The translations under genes were made by a program, and so were the position numbers. The notes under the pieces were generated by a model, which ran no database searches, had not been told where the DNA came from, and saw nothing but the letters and a program-made list of their open reading frames with translations. This document shows positions 11,904 through 20,683 of a stretch of 23,613 bases of DNA, piece by piece (positions within the stretch are counted from its first letter, which is position 1; every line of letters starts with the position of its first letter). Source of the DNA: Comamonadaceae bacterium (GTDB lineage: Bacteria; Pseudomonadota; Gammaproteobacteria; Burkholderiales; Burkholderiaceae); NCBI GenBank assembly GCA_947505995.1, contig CANNNB010000007.1:1-23613 (forward strand). The letters run 5' to 3'.

Positions 11904-11942
11904 GTCAATTTAACTTGACGATTTGTCAAATGCCGTTAAATT
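11904..11942 (+). promoter_or_regulatory. Candidate promoter with GTCAA/TTGAC half-sites
   Basis: Three half-sites, GTCAA (11904-11908), TTGAC (11915-11919) and GTCAA (11925-11929), alternate in orientation in the intergenic region between DUF3422 and the hydrolase operon. TTGACG at 11915 can act as a -35 with TAAATT (11937-11942) as -10 at 16-bp spacing, reading toward the hydrolase. A regulator of the catabolic operon could bind here. Confidence 0.35.
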
Positions 11943-12029
11943 ATGACCCTTTGTATAACCAAGTCACGGTATTAGAAAGTAGTTTATGAGATTGAATGCA
12001 AGCTTGCTGTCGATCGCGAAGGTCGGCAC

Positions 12030-12956
12030 ATGCTGAATACCCTTGGTTTTGGTGCCGCCCTGCTAGCCCTTGTGTTGTATGGCCTTTGGACCCCCGACCT
12101 TGAGCGCGCCGAACTGGAAAAGCGCTACGTGGCTTCTTCCCCGCAGATGATCGAGGTTGATGGTTTGAAAGTTCATTACAAAGAGACGGGGCCTCAAGGC
12201 GCACCTGCTTTGTTGTTATTGCACGGCTTTGGTTCCAGTTTGCAAGCTTGGGACGATTGGTCTGAGAGCTTAGAGAAAAAATACAAAGTGATCAGGCTAG
12301 ATTTACCTGGATTTGGCCTAACAGGTGCTAGTCCTGATAATGATTATTCTGAAGAAAAAGACCTTGCCATCCTGACGCACTTTGCCGACAAGCTAGGACT
12401 GGACAAGTTCTCGGTCATTGGCCACTCGATGGGTGGAAAAATGGCTTGGTCTTTGGCGGCTTCTCAGCCTGAACGCGTGCAAGCTTTGGTGCTCATGGCG
12501 CCAGATGGTTTTCCTGAAGCTAAAGACATCGGAACCAAGCCTTATGAAGTACCCGCTGTCATGGGCCTCATCAAATATGCTTTACCGAAGTACCTGGTGC
12601 GAAAATCGATTGAGCCGGCATTCTCAGATGCTGAAGCCTTAAACGATGCGCTGGTCAATCGTTATTACGACATGCTCAGGGCGCCCGGTGTTCGGGGCGC
12701 TATTTTGGACAGATCCAATCAAACCATTTACACTGATCCGGTACCACGTTTGAAAACCATCAAGGCCCCCACCTTGCTAATTTGGGGTGAGCAGGATCAA
12801 ATGATTCCAAACACCAACGCGCAAAGCTATGCCAATGTTTTGTTAAATTCCACCACTGTGATTGTTCCTAAGCTAGGACACTTGTTGCAAGAAGAACAGC
12901 CTGAAAAAGGTTTGACATCCGTGATGCAATTTCTAGATACTCACATCAGTCATTAA
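12030..12956 (+). CDS. Alpha/beta-fold hydrolase with N-terminal membrane anchor
   Basis: A 308-residue alpha/beta hydrolase. Residues 5-20 form an uncleaved hydrophobic anchor, then the oxyanion segment LLLLHGFGSS (61-70), nucleophile Ser133 in GHSMGG, acid Asp256 in WGEQDQMIP and His284 in KLGHLLQEE complete the triad. Substrate is unknown; an ester, lactone or ring-fission product is plausible from context. AAGG lies about 8 nt before the ATG. A separate 16-codon frame from an ATG at 11986 stops just at this start and is not counted. This is the first gene of a long plus-strand operon, 9 bp before the next gene. Confidence 0.9.
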   Translation: MLNTLGFGAALLALVLYGLWTPDLERAELEKRYVASSPQMIEVDGLKVHYKETGPQGAPALLLLHGFGSSLQAWDDWSESLEKKYKVIRLDLPGFGLTGASPDNDYSEEKDLAILTHFADKLGLDKFSVIGHSMGGKMAWSLAASQPERVQALVLMAPDGFPEAKDIGTKPYEVPAVMGLIKYALPKYLVRKSIEPAFSDAEALNDALVNRYYDMLRAPGVRGAILDRSNQTIYTDPVPRLKTIKAPTLLIWGEQDQMIPNTNAQSYANVLLNSTTVIVPKLGHLLQEEQPEKGLTSVMQFLDTHISH

Positions 12957-12965
12957 ACTTTAAAA

Positions 12966-13412
12966 ATGTCTGCATCACCTAAGCTTCCACTCAATTCGAA
13001 GCAACTCAAGGCGTGTGCCAAGCAGTCCCTGGATCAATGCGCGTGCTCTCTCAAGATTTGCAAAGGCTGGGAAAGTGTCAGTGACGAGCGCTGGCCTTCC
13101 AAACAATTGAAATTTGAGGGCACATTGCGCCGCGAGCTGGCTGAAGGAGAGTCTGAGCTCAGCTTTGAAGAGTTTCATCCATACGGCACGCGCTATGACT
13201 CGCCAGAAGCGCCCATAGCCTTGCAGAATTTTCCTTACAACCGCGCTGATGTTTATGCGTGTCAGCAATGCGGGTGCGCTGTTTTAAAGTACACGGAGTA
13301 TGGTGGCTACTATGTTGACCAACGCGTGAGATTGGTTGATGCAGCGCTGGTTATTGATGAGACTCAAGCAAAAGTTGCCTCTTGTGAAGGCGGCGGGCTG
13401 TTCAATAAATAA
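12966..13412 (+). CDS. Cysteine-rich conserved hypothetical protein
   Basis: A 148-residue soluble protein I cannot assign to a family. It has eight cysteines: Cys17, Cys25, Cys27 and Cys32 near the N-terminus, Cys99, Cys102 and Cys104 in YACQQCGCAVLKYTEYGG, and Cys140. The two clusters could bind zinc or an iron-sulfur cluster, or belong to a small zinc-ribbon fold. No signal peptide or membrane segment is seen. It sits 9 bp after the hydrolase and 3 bp before the ThDP enzyme, so it is co-transcribed and presumably tied to the pathway. Confidence 0.8.
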   Translation: MSASPKLPLNSKQLKACAKQSLDQCACSLKICKGWESVSDERWPSKQLKFEGTLRRELAEGESELSFEEFHPYGTRYDSPEAPIALQNFPYNRADVYACQQCGCAVLKYTEYGGYYVDQRVRLVDAALVIDETQAKVASCEGGGLFNK

Positions 13413-13415
13413 GTT

Positions 13416-15143
13416 ATGACTCAAGACTACATCCGTACCGCCGCCAACGACTTGCTGCAAGGCTTGGTTGATTTAGGCATTGAATATTTGTTTTGCAATT
13501 TGGGCACCGACCATGCCCCCTTGATTGAAGAGATGGCGCATTGGCGCGAGCAAGGTCGAGCATTTCCAAAGTTAATTTTGTGTCCACATGAAAATACAGC
13601 GGTTCACATGGCGGGTGGCTATGCCGTTGCGACTGGTCGTGGGCAGGCCGTTTTGGTTCACGTTGATGCAGGAACGGCCAATGCTGCCATGGGCTTGCAC
13701 AATCTTTGCCGCACACGAATTCCTGTGCTGCTTATTGCAGGTCGTGCACCCATGAGCACCTTCGATGACGCAACGGGAGGACGTGACACCTATGTTCATT
13801 TCATTCAAGAACCCTTTGATCAAGCCAGTGTGGTCAGGCCGTATGTCAAGTGGGAGTACAACTTAGCCTGGCCCTCTATGGCGCATGAAGTTGTGTCTAG
13901 AGCTGGCGCGGTCATGCAAAGTGACCCTACCGGGCCTGTCTACCTCACATTGCCTAGAGAAGTTTTGGCAGCACCTGTTGACGCTGTCAGCCTAGGTGCC
14001 TTTGGCCAACAAAACCATTTGCCCGTCAAAGCTCAGGGTGCAGATGCAAGTGAAGTTCGCGCCATTGCTGAACATCTAATGCGCTCAGACAATCCAATGT
14101 TGGTTACCGCCTATGCAGGCAGAAATCATCAGGCACCTGCGTTAATTGAAAAGCTGGCAATTTTGTGTGGCATGCGTGTTTGTGAATTCAACACCATCTA
14201 CCTGAACATACGGCGCGACTCGCCTTATTTTGGCGGTTACAACCCGGCTGCATTCACGGAGCAAGTCGATTTTGGGTTGATGGTCGATGTTGACGTTCCT
14301 TGGATTCCCAAAACGACGCGTGTCAATCCAAATGCTTATTGGGCACAATTTGATGTCGATGCCATCAAGCGCGATATTCCCATGTGGGGATTTCACCTCA
14401 ATGCCCGCATTGAGGGCGACAGTGTTCGACTGATCTCTCAATTGATTGAAATCATTGAAGGCAGTGCCACGCCAGAGTTCAAAACAAAAGCAGCGGCAAG
14501 GGGCTTGGTTTTGAAAGCTGCGCATGAGAAAAACCGGCTAAGGGCTGTAGCCATGGCCGAAGATTGTGGTGTCGTCAATGCCATCAATCCGCATTACCTT
14601 TGTGCCGTTATGGGGCAACAAATTCGCTTACATGACATGGTCTTGAATGAAGCCATTCGCAACACCATGGCTGTGTTTGAGCAAATACCTCGCGAGGTGC
14701 CAGGCAGCCTAATGGGTTTGTCTGGTGGTGGCCTTGGTTTTTCAGCTGGAACAGCGCTTGGCATCAAGTTGGCGCAAGCTGAAAACAGGGTCATTCATTT
14801 TGTGGGAGATGGCTCTTTTTACTTCAGCAACCCAAGTTCAGTCTATGCTGTTGCCAATCAGTATGGCTTGCCCATCATGACAGTGCTGTTGGACAACGGT
14901 GGTTGGTCTGCGGTAAAAGAGTCGACCTTGCGCATGTACCCTCAAGGCGAGGCCAAGAGCACCAACCAGTTTGCTTCTGATTTGGGCTACTCAACAGACT
15001 TTGCAGCCATTGCCGAGGCGGCAGGTGCGCATGGTGAAAGATTGGTAGACCCTGCACAAGTAGAGGCTGCCATTGCAAGGTGTTTGGCGGCCTTGGATGC
15101 AGGGCGAAGTGCGTTGCTCCATGTTCGAATTACGCCGCTCTAA
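13416..15143 (+). CDS. Thiamine-diphosphate-dependent enzyme (acetolactate synthase/decarboxylase superfamily)
   Basis: A 575-residue protein with the three-domain architecture of ThDP enzymes: N-terminal Pyr domain with the ThDP-activating Glu59 in CPHENTAVHMAGGYA, a central domain around residues 205-340, and a C-terminal PP domain with GDGSF (464-468) and Asn494 in LLDNGGW for Mg-diphosphate binding. Family members decarboxylate 2-oxo acids or make and break C-C bonds next to carbonyls (benzoylformate decarboxylase, acetolactate synthase, cyclohexane-1,2-dione hydrolase). It is not a typical IlvB and no regulatory subunit is nearby. The substrate is presumably an aromatic or ring-cleavage-derived oxo compound. 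It follows the Cys-rich gene after 3 bp. Confidence 0.9.
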   Translation: MTQDYIRTAANDLLQGLVDLGIEYLFCNLGTDHAPLIEEMAHWREQGRAFPKLILCPHENTAVHMAGGYAVATGRGQAVLVHVDAGTANAAMGLHNLCRTRIPVLLIAGRAPMSTFDDATGGRDTYVHFIQEPFDQASVVRPYVKWEYNLAWPSMAHEVVSRAGAVMQSDPTGPVYLTLPREVLAAPVDAVSLGAFGQQNHLPVKAQGADASEVRAIAEHLMRSDNPMLVTAYAGRNHQAPALIEKLAILCGMRVCEFNTIYLNIRRDSPYFGGYNPAAFTEQVDFGLMVDVDVPWIPKTTRVNPNAYWAQFDVDAIKRDIPMWGFHLNARIEGDSVRLISQLIEIIEGSATPEFKTKAAARGLVLKAAHEKNRLRAVAMAEDCGVVNAINPHYLCAVMGQQIRLHDMVLNEAIRNTMAVFEQIPREVPGSLMGLSGGGLGFSAGTALGIKLAQAENRVIHFVGDGSFYFSNPSSVYAVANQYGLPIMTVLLDNGGWSAVKESTLRMYPQGEAKSTNQFASDLGYSTDFAAIAEAAGAHGERLVDPAQVEAAIARCLAALDAGRSALLHVRITPL

Positions 15144-15216
15144 TTCAAGATCCCTTGGTGTTTAAATTCGCCACATTAATTTTCACTCATTGACTCAGTA
15201 AAGACAGGAGATAGAC

Positions 15217-16206
15217 ATGGAAAATTTAAAATTTACAAATCACAAGCGCAATACATTGGTGGGTTTCGTACTCATCTTGTTAGCCGGTCTTGGCGGACCT
15301 GCCCAAGCACAAAATGCTTGGCCCACCAAGGCGATTCGCATTGTGGTGCCCTATGCGCCAGGGGGTGCCAATGATATTTTGGCGTGTGTTGTGGCTGAGA
15401 AATTAGCCCCTGCGTTGGGCCAGTCCGTTCTGGTTGAAAATAAACCCGGCGCTGGCGCAGCAGTGGGCACCGAGTTGGTGGTGAAGTCGCCACCCGATGG
15501 TTACACCTTGCTGATGGCAGCAAGTGGCCCAATTGTGTTCAACCCTGCCTTGGTGGCCAAATTGTCTTACAACCCCATCACAGATTTAGCGCCCATTTCC
15601 TTGGCGGGCTCGTTCCCCATGATTCTGGCGGTCAATGAAGCATCGCCAGCCAAAACACTTGCTGAACTGGTCACCCTCAGCAAAGCCAATCCAAGCAAGT
15701 TCAACTATTCATACCCATCGGCATCGTTTCAATTGGTCATGGAGTTGGTTAAAACAAAGACAGGTTTGAAGGCTTTGAACGTGCCCTACCAAGGCAGTGC
15801 ACCCTCCATCAATGCCGTTTTGACACAAGAGGTCCAAATGACTCTAATTGATTCTGGCCCCATTGCAGCCTTGTTAAAGGCCGGCAAATTGCGCGCCTTA
15901 GGGGTGACCTCAGAGCAGCGCCTTGCAGCCTACCCACAAGTGCCTACCTTGAAAGAACAAGGTATCGATTTGTCAGTTAATTTTTGGAGCGGTTTGTTGG
16001 CACCGGCAGGAACACCTGCACCTGTGGTGAAACGCTTGCAAGAGGAAGTCGCTCGCATCATGGCTTTGCCTGATGTTCAAGAGCGCATGGCCAAACTCGA
16101 TATCAAACCTGTTGGCGGTTCATCGGCAGATTTTGCCAAAGTCATTTCACAAGAAACTCAGCTTTGGACGCAAGTGGCTAAAGAAAACAACATCAAAGCA
16201 GAATGA
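15217..16206 (+). CDS. Bug-family periplasmic substrate-binding receptor
   Basis: A 329-residue Bug receptor with a signal peptide (cleavage near AQA31/QNAWP), then IRIVVPYAPGGANDI with the conserved Asp56 and VENKPGAGAAVGTELV, LNVPYQGSAPSINAV and the LAPAGTPAPVV tail typical of the family. A GGAG ribosome site precedes the ATG. It is only distantly similar to the Bug protein at 7654-8619, so they probably bind different ligands. The last codons overlap the downstream flavin hydroxylase (ATGA), strongly tying this receptor to aromatic acid hydroxylation. Confidence 0.94.
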   Translation: MENLKFTNHKRNTLVGFVLILLAGLGGPAQAQNAWPTKAIRIVVPYAPGGANDILACVVAEKLAPALGQSVLVENKPGAGAAVGTELVVKSPPDGYTLLMAASGPIVFNPALVAKLSYNPITDLAPISLAGSFPMILAVNEASPAKTLAELVTLSKANPSKFNYSYPSASFQLVMELVKTKTGLKALNVPYQGSAPSINAVLTQEVQMTLIDSGPIAALLKAGKLRALGVTSEQRLAAYPQVPTLKEQGIDLSVNFWSGLLAPAGTPAPVVKRLQEEVARIMALPDVQERMAKLDIKPVGGSSADFAKVISQETQLWTQVAKENNIKAE

Positions 16207-17396
16207 CAGAAAAGCGAATTGCCATTGCAGGTGCTGGCGTTGCAGGACTGACCACAGCACTCGCACTTTTGCAGCAGGGTTTCAAGGTCGACGTTTACGA
16301 ACAAGCTTCCCAATTGGGTGAGGTAGGCGCTGGCTTGCAAATCTCACCCAACGGCACCAAGGTTTTGCAAAATTTAGGCTTAGAAAAAAATTTATTACCC
16401 TTAGTGTGTCAGGCGAAGGGCAAAGAAATTCGAATGTGGAATACGGGTCAGCGCTGGAAGTTGTTTGATCTGGGTGATGACTGCCTCTCTCGTTTTGGTG
16501 CCCCTTATTGGATGGTGCACCGTGGCGATTTGCACAAGATTTTGTTGGAGGCATTCAATGCTCGTTCAGACAAGCCTGTTCGACTGAACGCCCGAGTTGT
16601 TTCCGCTCAAAGCACTTCTTCTGGCGCTAGCTTTGAGTTGCAAGACGGCAGCCTTCACCAGGCCTTTGGATTGATCGCAGCAGACGGGGTTCATTCTGTT
16701 CTGCGCGAGAAATTATTGGGCGAAGACAAAGCGCAATTTACGGGCTTGCTGGCGTGGCGCGGACTGGTTCCCATCAATACCATTTCTACGCATTTACAAG
16801 CCCAAGTGGGCACCAATTGGGTTGGACCAGGCGCACATGTCATTACCTATCCTGTTCGGGGTGGAGAATTGATGAATGTGGTGGGCATCATTGAAAAAGA
16901 TGGCTGGCGCGGCGAATCTTGGACAGAGCAGGGTACACACGAAGAGTTGCTCCAAGACTTTGGACACTGGCATGAAGATGTGTGTGAGTTGATGCGCAAA
17001 ATTGAACAACCCTTTAAATGGGCTTTGTTAGGCCGCTCGCCTCAAAGAGGCTGGGCGCAAGGCTCGATTTGTTTGGTGGGCGATTCTGCGCACCCCACTT
17101 TGCCTTTTTTAGCGCAAGGCGCCAACATGGCCATTGAAGATGCCGCCGTCATGGCGCGCTGCTTGGCATTGCAAGACAACGCTTCCGAAGCATTTGCGCA
17201 ATTTGAAAATATGCGTTGGCAGCGCACGGCCGACATCGTGAACCGATCAAGCGATAACGCCAAACGTTTTCACAACCCACAACTCTCTGATGCTGCCAAG
17301 GCAGTTGACTACGTGAGTGCTGAATGGGAGCCAGAAAAAGTAAGAAGGCGATACGACTGGTTGTTTGAATACGATGCGTTAAAGTTGGCCTTATGA
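16203..17396 (+). CDS. FAD-dependent aromatic hydroxylase, salicylate hydroxylase-like
   Basis: A 397-residue class A flavoprotein monooxygenase. GAGVAG (10-15) binds FAD, an ADGVHSVLR segment (160-168) is the DG motif, and GDSAHPTLPFLAQGANMA (293-310) is the second FAD motif in the form seen in salicylate 1-hydroxylase and 3-hydroxybenzoate 6-hydroxylase. Such enzymes para-hydroxylate or oxidatively decarboxylate hydroxybenzoates; with a dihydroxybenzoate substrate the product could be hydroxyquinol, a fit with the dioxygenase fusion (inference). It overlaps by 4 bp with both the Bug gene upstream and the second hydroxylase downstream. Confidence 0.92.
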   Translation: MTEKRIAIAGAGVAGLTTALALLQQGFKVDVYEQASQLGEVGAGLQISPNGTKVLQNLGLEKNLLPLVCQAKGKEIRMWNTGQRWKLFDLGDDCLSRFGAPYWMVHRGDLHKILLEAFNARSDKPVRLNARVVSAQSTSSGASFELQDGSLHQAFGLIAADGVHSVLREKLLGEDKAQFTGLLAWRGLVPINTISTHLQAQVGTNWVGPGAHVITYPVRGGELMNVVGIIEKDGWRGESWTEQGTHEELLQDFGHWHEDVCELMRKIEQPFKWALLGRSPQRGWAQGSICLVGDSAHPTLPFLAQGANMAIEDAAVMARCLALQDNASEAFAQFENMRWQRTADIVNRSSDNAKRFHNPQLSDAAKAVDYVSAEWEPEKVRRRYDWLFEYDALKLAL

Positions 17397-19069
17397 GTTC
17401 AGAACTTCAGAAAGACGCCCCAGTTCTGATTGTGGGTGGTGGCCCGGTTGGCATGACCATGGCCCTTTGCTTGGCCAAGAGAGGCATTGCCAGCTACTTG
17501 GTGGAGATGAGGACTGCAGATGCGCTGCCTGATGTGAAGTGCAACCACATTGCATCTCGCAGCATGGAGCTTTTCAGATCTTTGGGAGTTTCTCAAGATT
17601 TACGCGCAGCAGGTCTGCCAGACGAATACCCTCATGATGTGTCTTACAGAACCAGTACATTGGGCGATGAAATTGCAAGAATCCGTATTCCGGGTAGAAC
17701 CACAAGGCTAACTGACCACTCAGGACCAGACGGCCATTGGCCAACGCCCGAGCCACCTCATCGGCTCAACCAAAGGTTCATTGAGCCCATCTTAAGGCGG
17801 CACGTTCAAAAGCAAGCCTTGATAAGCTGTTTGTACAGACACCAAGTGATGGCGTTTTCGCAAGACGAGCAAGGCGTGACAGCGCAAATTCAAAATCTCG
17901 AATTGCCAGACTCGCCAGTATTGACCATGAATGTCGCATACATGGTTGGGTGCGATGGTGGTCGTTCAATGGTTCGAAAAGGCATAGGTGCCAAATTGGT
18001 GGGCGATGAAGTGGTGCAACGTGTGCAGAGCACTTGCATTCGCGCGCCTCATTTAATTGAGCTCATGAAGGCGCCTCCCGCATGGGCCATGTTCACCGTC
18101 AATCCGCGAAGAAGTGGCAATATTTACGCCATCGATGGCAAAGAAGTTTGGCTCATTCACAACTACCTTCGCGATCACGAAGCAGACTTTGAATCTGTCG
18201 ATCGCGATTGGGCCATCAGAACTATCCTAGGTGTCGAAGACGACTTCGAATACGAAGTGATGAGCAAAGAGGATTGGTTTGGCCGTCGATTGGTCAGCGA
18301 TAAGCTACAACAAGGTAGAGTTTTTGTGGCGGGCGATGCTGCCCATTTGTGGGTACCTTATGCGGGTTACGGCATGAATGCTGGCCTGGCAGATGCTTCG
18401 AATTTGGCTTGGCATCTGGCTGCACAACTTGAGTCTTGGGCTTCACCAACCGCATTGCGTGCCTACGAAAAAGAAAGGCATCCCATCACCGAGCAAGTGT
18501 CTCGGTTTGCCATGGACCATGCGCACGCCATGAGCAAACGCCGCCGAGAGATTCCCGATCACTTGGAGCAAGACTCCCCCCTTGGCGCACAGGCTAGGCT
18601 GACATTTGGTCAAGATCTTTATGATTTAAATGTTCAACAATATTGTTGTGCAGGTTTGAACTTTGGCTATTTTTACAATCAATCGCCCGTCATGGTGTAC
18701 GACGACGAGACGGCACCTGACTACAGCATGGGAAGTTTCACGCCATCTACGGTGCCAGGTTGCAGAGCTCCGCATTTCTGGCTTGAAGAAGGTCATTCTT
18801 TGTACGATGCCTTAGGGCCCGTCTTTACATTGCTTTGTTTGAAGCCTGAACTCCAAGCAGAGGTAAGCGCCATTGAAACGGCTGCTTTTGAAGCAAACAT
18901 GCCTCTCAAAATATTGGATGTCAGCGGGCATCAAGAGATACCCCTAGAATACCGCCATCATTTAGCGCTGGTCAGAGCCGATGCACACACGGTCTGGCGC
19001 GGCGACCATGTCACTTCAGAAAATGCAAAGCAAATTGTTGCAAAACTTTGCGGATATTCACCAGCATGA
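17393..19069 (+). CDS. FAD-dependent phenol/resorcinol-type hydroxylase (MhpA-like)
   Basis: A 558-residue class A flavoprotein monooxygenase of the larger phenol-hydroxylase type. It has GGGPVG (15-20), the CDGGRSMVRK segment (187-196), FVAGDAAHLWVPYAGYGMN (311-329) and a C-terminal thioredoxin-like region from about residue 450, as in MhpA and 2,4-dichlorophenol hydroxylases. It should hydroxylate a phenolic ring using NAD(P)H. Overlap by 4 bp with the preceding hydroxylase and 13 bp to the SDR gene show a single operon. A two-step hydroxylation by the pair is a reasonable inference; exact substrates are unknown. Confidence 0.92.
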   Translation: MSSELQKDAPVLIVGGGPVGMTMALCLAKRGIASYLVEMRTADALPDVKCNHIASRSMELFRSLGVSQDLRAAGLPDEYPHDVSYRTSTLGDEIARIRIPGRTTRLTDHSGPDGHWPTPEPPHRLNQRFIEPILRRHVQKQALISCLYRHQVMAFSQDEQGVTAQIQNLELPDSPVLTMNVAYMVGCDGGRSMVRKGIGAKLVGDEVVQRVQSTCIRAPHLIELMKAPPAWAMFTVNPRRSGNIYAIDGKEVWLIHNYLRDHEADFESVDRDWAIRTILGVEDDFEYEVMSKEDWFGRRLVSDKLQQGRVFVAGDAAHLWVPYAGYGMNAGLADASNLAWHLAAQLESWASPTALRAYEKERHPITEQVSRFAMDHAHAMSKRRREIPDHLEQDSPLGAQARLTFGQDLYDLNVQQYCCAGLNFGYFYNQSPVMVYDDETAPDYSMGSFTPSTVPGCRAPHFWLEEGHSLYDALGPVFTLLCLKPELQAEVSAIETAAFEANMPLKILDVSGHQEIPLEYRHHLALVRADAHTVWRGDHVTSENAKQIVAKLCGYSPA

Positions 19070-19082
19070 ACAAGGGGCTAAC

Positions 19083-19865
19083 ATGGCGCATCGCTTAGAA
19101 AATCAAGTTGCCATCATCACTGGGGCCAGCCGTGGCATAGGCCTTGCCATTGCACAAGCTTATGCGGCAGAAGGTGCCAAACTGTGTTTAATTGCAACTG
19201 ACCAAAAGCGTTTGACAGAAGTCAAACAAAGTCTGGATTTGCCAGAAGATCGAATCATGACCCTAGGTGTCAATGTGACGGATCGTGCTGCGTGCTTTGA
19301 TGCAGTTGCCAAAGTGACCCAATATTTTGGCCATGTCGACGTGTTGATCAATAACGCTGGTGTCTATCGCTCTAAAACCTTTTTAGACTATTCCCCACAA
19401 GATTTCCAAGACATGTTGGATGTGAATTTGTTTGGTGTTCTCAATTTCATGCAGGCTTGCTTGCCTGGCATGCAAGAGAGACGCTATGGGCGTATTGTCA
19501 ATATGGCTTCAACTGCTGGTAAGTGGGGTTCCCGTAATCAAAGCGCCTACAACATCAGCAAACATGCTGTCGTAGGCGTGACCCGCTGTGTTGCTTTAGA
19601 GGCCAGTCCCTATGCAGTCACGGTTAACGCAATTTGTCCAGGTTTTATTCAGACAGACATGGTTGAAGAACTCAAAGCGCAAGTGGCGCAAACGACTGGC
19701 CTTAGCCCAGAAGACATGGTGAAGGCGGCTCTCACCCGAGTTCCCTTGGGCCGTGTTTTAAATCCTTCAGAAATTGCTGGATTGGCAGTTTATTTGGGCT
19801 CGGCCGAGTCAAGCGGAATGACTGGCCAGTCTATCCATGTAGATGGCGGCATGGTTTTAAGCTAA
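19083..19865 (+). CDS. Classical short-chain dehydrogenase/reductase
   Basis: A 260-residue classical SDR with TGASRGIG (13-20), NNAG (90-93), Asn114, catalytic Ser143, Tyr156 and Lys160 (YNISK), ICPGFIQTDM and the C-terminal GQSIHVDGG. It resembles FabG and 3-hydroxybutyrate-dehydrogenase-type members; NAD(H) or NADP(H) oxidoreduction of an alcohol or ketone is expected. The start at 19083 has AAGGGG upstream and fits the usual N-terminus; the frame is open to 18981 but that lies inside the hydroxylase gene. Last gene of the operon, followed by a terminator. Confidence 0.92.
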   Translation: MAHRLENQVAIITGASRGIGLAIAQAYAAEGAKLCLIATDQKRLTEVKQSLDLPEDRIMTLGVNVTDRAACFDAVAKVTQYFGHVDVLINNAGVYRSKTFLDYSPQDFQDMLDVNLFGVLNFMQACLPGMQERRYGRIVNMASTAGKWGSRNQSAYNISKHAVVGVTRCVALEASPYAVTVNAICPGFIQTDMVEELKAQVAQTTGLSPEDMVKAALTRVPLGRVLNPSEIAGLAVYLGSAESSGMTGQSIHVDGGMVLS

Positions 19866-19875
19866 GTGCCAATGA

Positions 19876-19900
19876 AAAGAACCTGTGCTACAGGCTTTTT
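19876..19900. terminator. Terminator between the catabolic operon and the DLH gene
   Basis: AAAGA-A-CCTGT pairs with ACAGG-C-TTTTT around a GCT loop, giving a short GC stem and a T-run (19896-19900). Symmetry suggests it serves both converging genes. Confidence 0.7.
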
Positions 19901-19910
19901 AAATTTTGGG

Positions 19911-20642
19911 TTAGCGCAGGGTACGTCCAAACAAGCTAAACAAACGCTCCCAATGCCGCTCTGCGGCTTTGGCGTTGTACATGCCAGTCCGAAGAGGAAA
20001 TACAAAGCCATGTTCAACTTTGGGATACCACTCAATTCGATAGTTTGACTTGGCCATCAGCAGAGATGCTTCCAATTTTTGGATATCTTCTGCGGGGGCC
20101 CACTTGTCAATTTCAGCGCAAGCAAAGTAGCTTTCACATTTAATTTGAGGCGCCATTAGATGGGGGGAGTCGGGTTCTTCTGTTGCCATGTTGGCCCCAT
20201 GAATAGACGCAATGCTTTGGAATCGATCGGGGAATTGAGCGGCAATCCACATCACAATAGGACCACTCATGCAGTAGCCTACTGCACCAATTCGCGTTTG
20301 ATCTGCCATGGCATGGGTGTCTACAAACTTCAGCATGGCTTGCGTGTCTATTTGACTGGTCTGAGCATTCAGTGTGGCCATGTGCCCGAACATGATTTCC
20401 ATGGCCTCGAGTGTCCGCTCTTTTAAATAAAAGTCTCGGCTGCGTCTGTAATAGAGGTTGGGTAAAACGACAAAATAACCCACACTGGCCAATCTGCGGG
20501 CCATGTCGTGCAGCTCCTCTCGTTTACCAGGTGCGTCCATGTAAAAGAAAACGACAGGATGAGGGCCATTCTCTTCGGGGAAAACCACAAAAGTATTCAT
20601 CGAACCGTTGACGGTTTGAATATCAATGTTCTCTTCGATCAT
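19911..20642 (-). CDS. Dienelactone hydrolase family protein
   Basis: A 243-residue DLH-type alpha/beta hydrolase. The Cys-Asp-His triad can be placed as Cys124 in GYCMSG, Asp179 in AEID and His211 in VEHGFVFP. DLH converts dienelactones to maleylacetate in modified ortho pathways; family members also act on other esters, so the exact reaction is open. Asp36 (FYMDAPG) occupies the place where classical DLH has Glu36. AAAGGA precedes the ATG. It converges on the catabolic operon and has its own 194-bp upstream region with a large inverted repeat, suggesting separate control. Together with the dioxygenase fusion it points to a hydroxyquinol or substituted-catechol route. Confidence 0.92.
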   Translation of the reverse strand: MIEENIDIQTVNGSMNTFVVFPEENGPHPVVFFYMDAPGKREELHDMARRLASVGYFVVLPNLYYRRSRDFYLKERTLEAMEIMFGHMATLNAQTSQIDTQAMLKFVDTHAMADQTRIGAVGYCMSGPIVMWIAAQFPDRFQSIASIHGANMATEEPDSPHLMAPQIKCESYFACAEIDKWAPAEDIQKLEASLLMAKSNYRIEWYPKVEHGFVFPLRTGMYNAKAAERHWERLFSLFGRTLR

Positions 20643-20683
20643 TTCATTCCTTTAGATGGCGATTGAATCAGGCTTGTTGTATT

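Noticed and set aside
11986..12036. Short frame from ATG 11986 as an alternative start or frameshifted N-terminus of the alpha/beta hydrolase
   Set aside because: It stops after 16 codons at the hydrolase start and is in another frame; the hydrolase has its own AAGG site and a sensible hydrophobic N-terminus from 12030.
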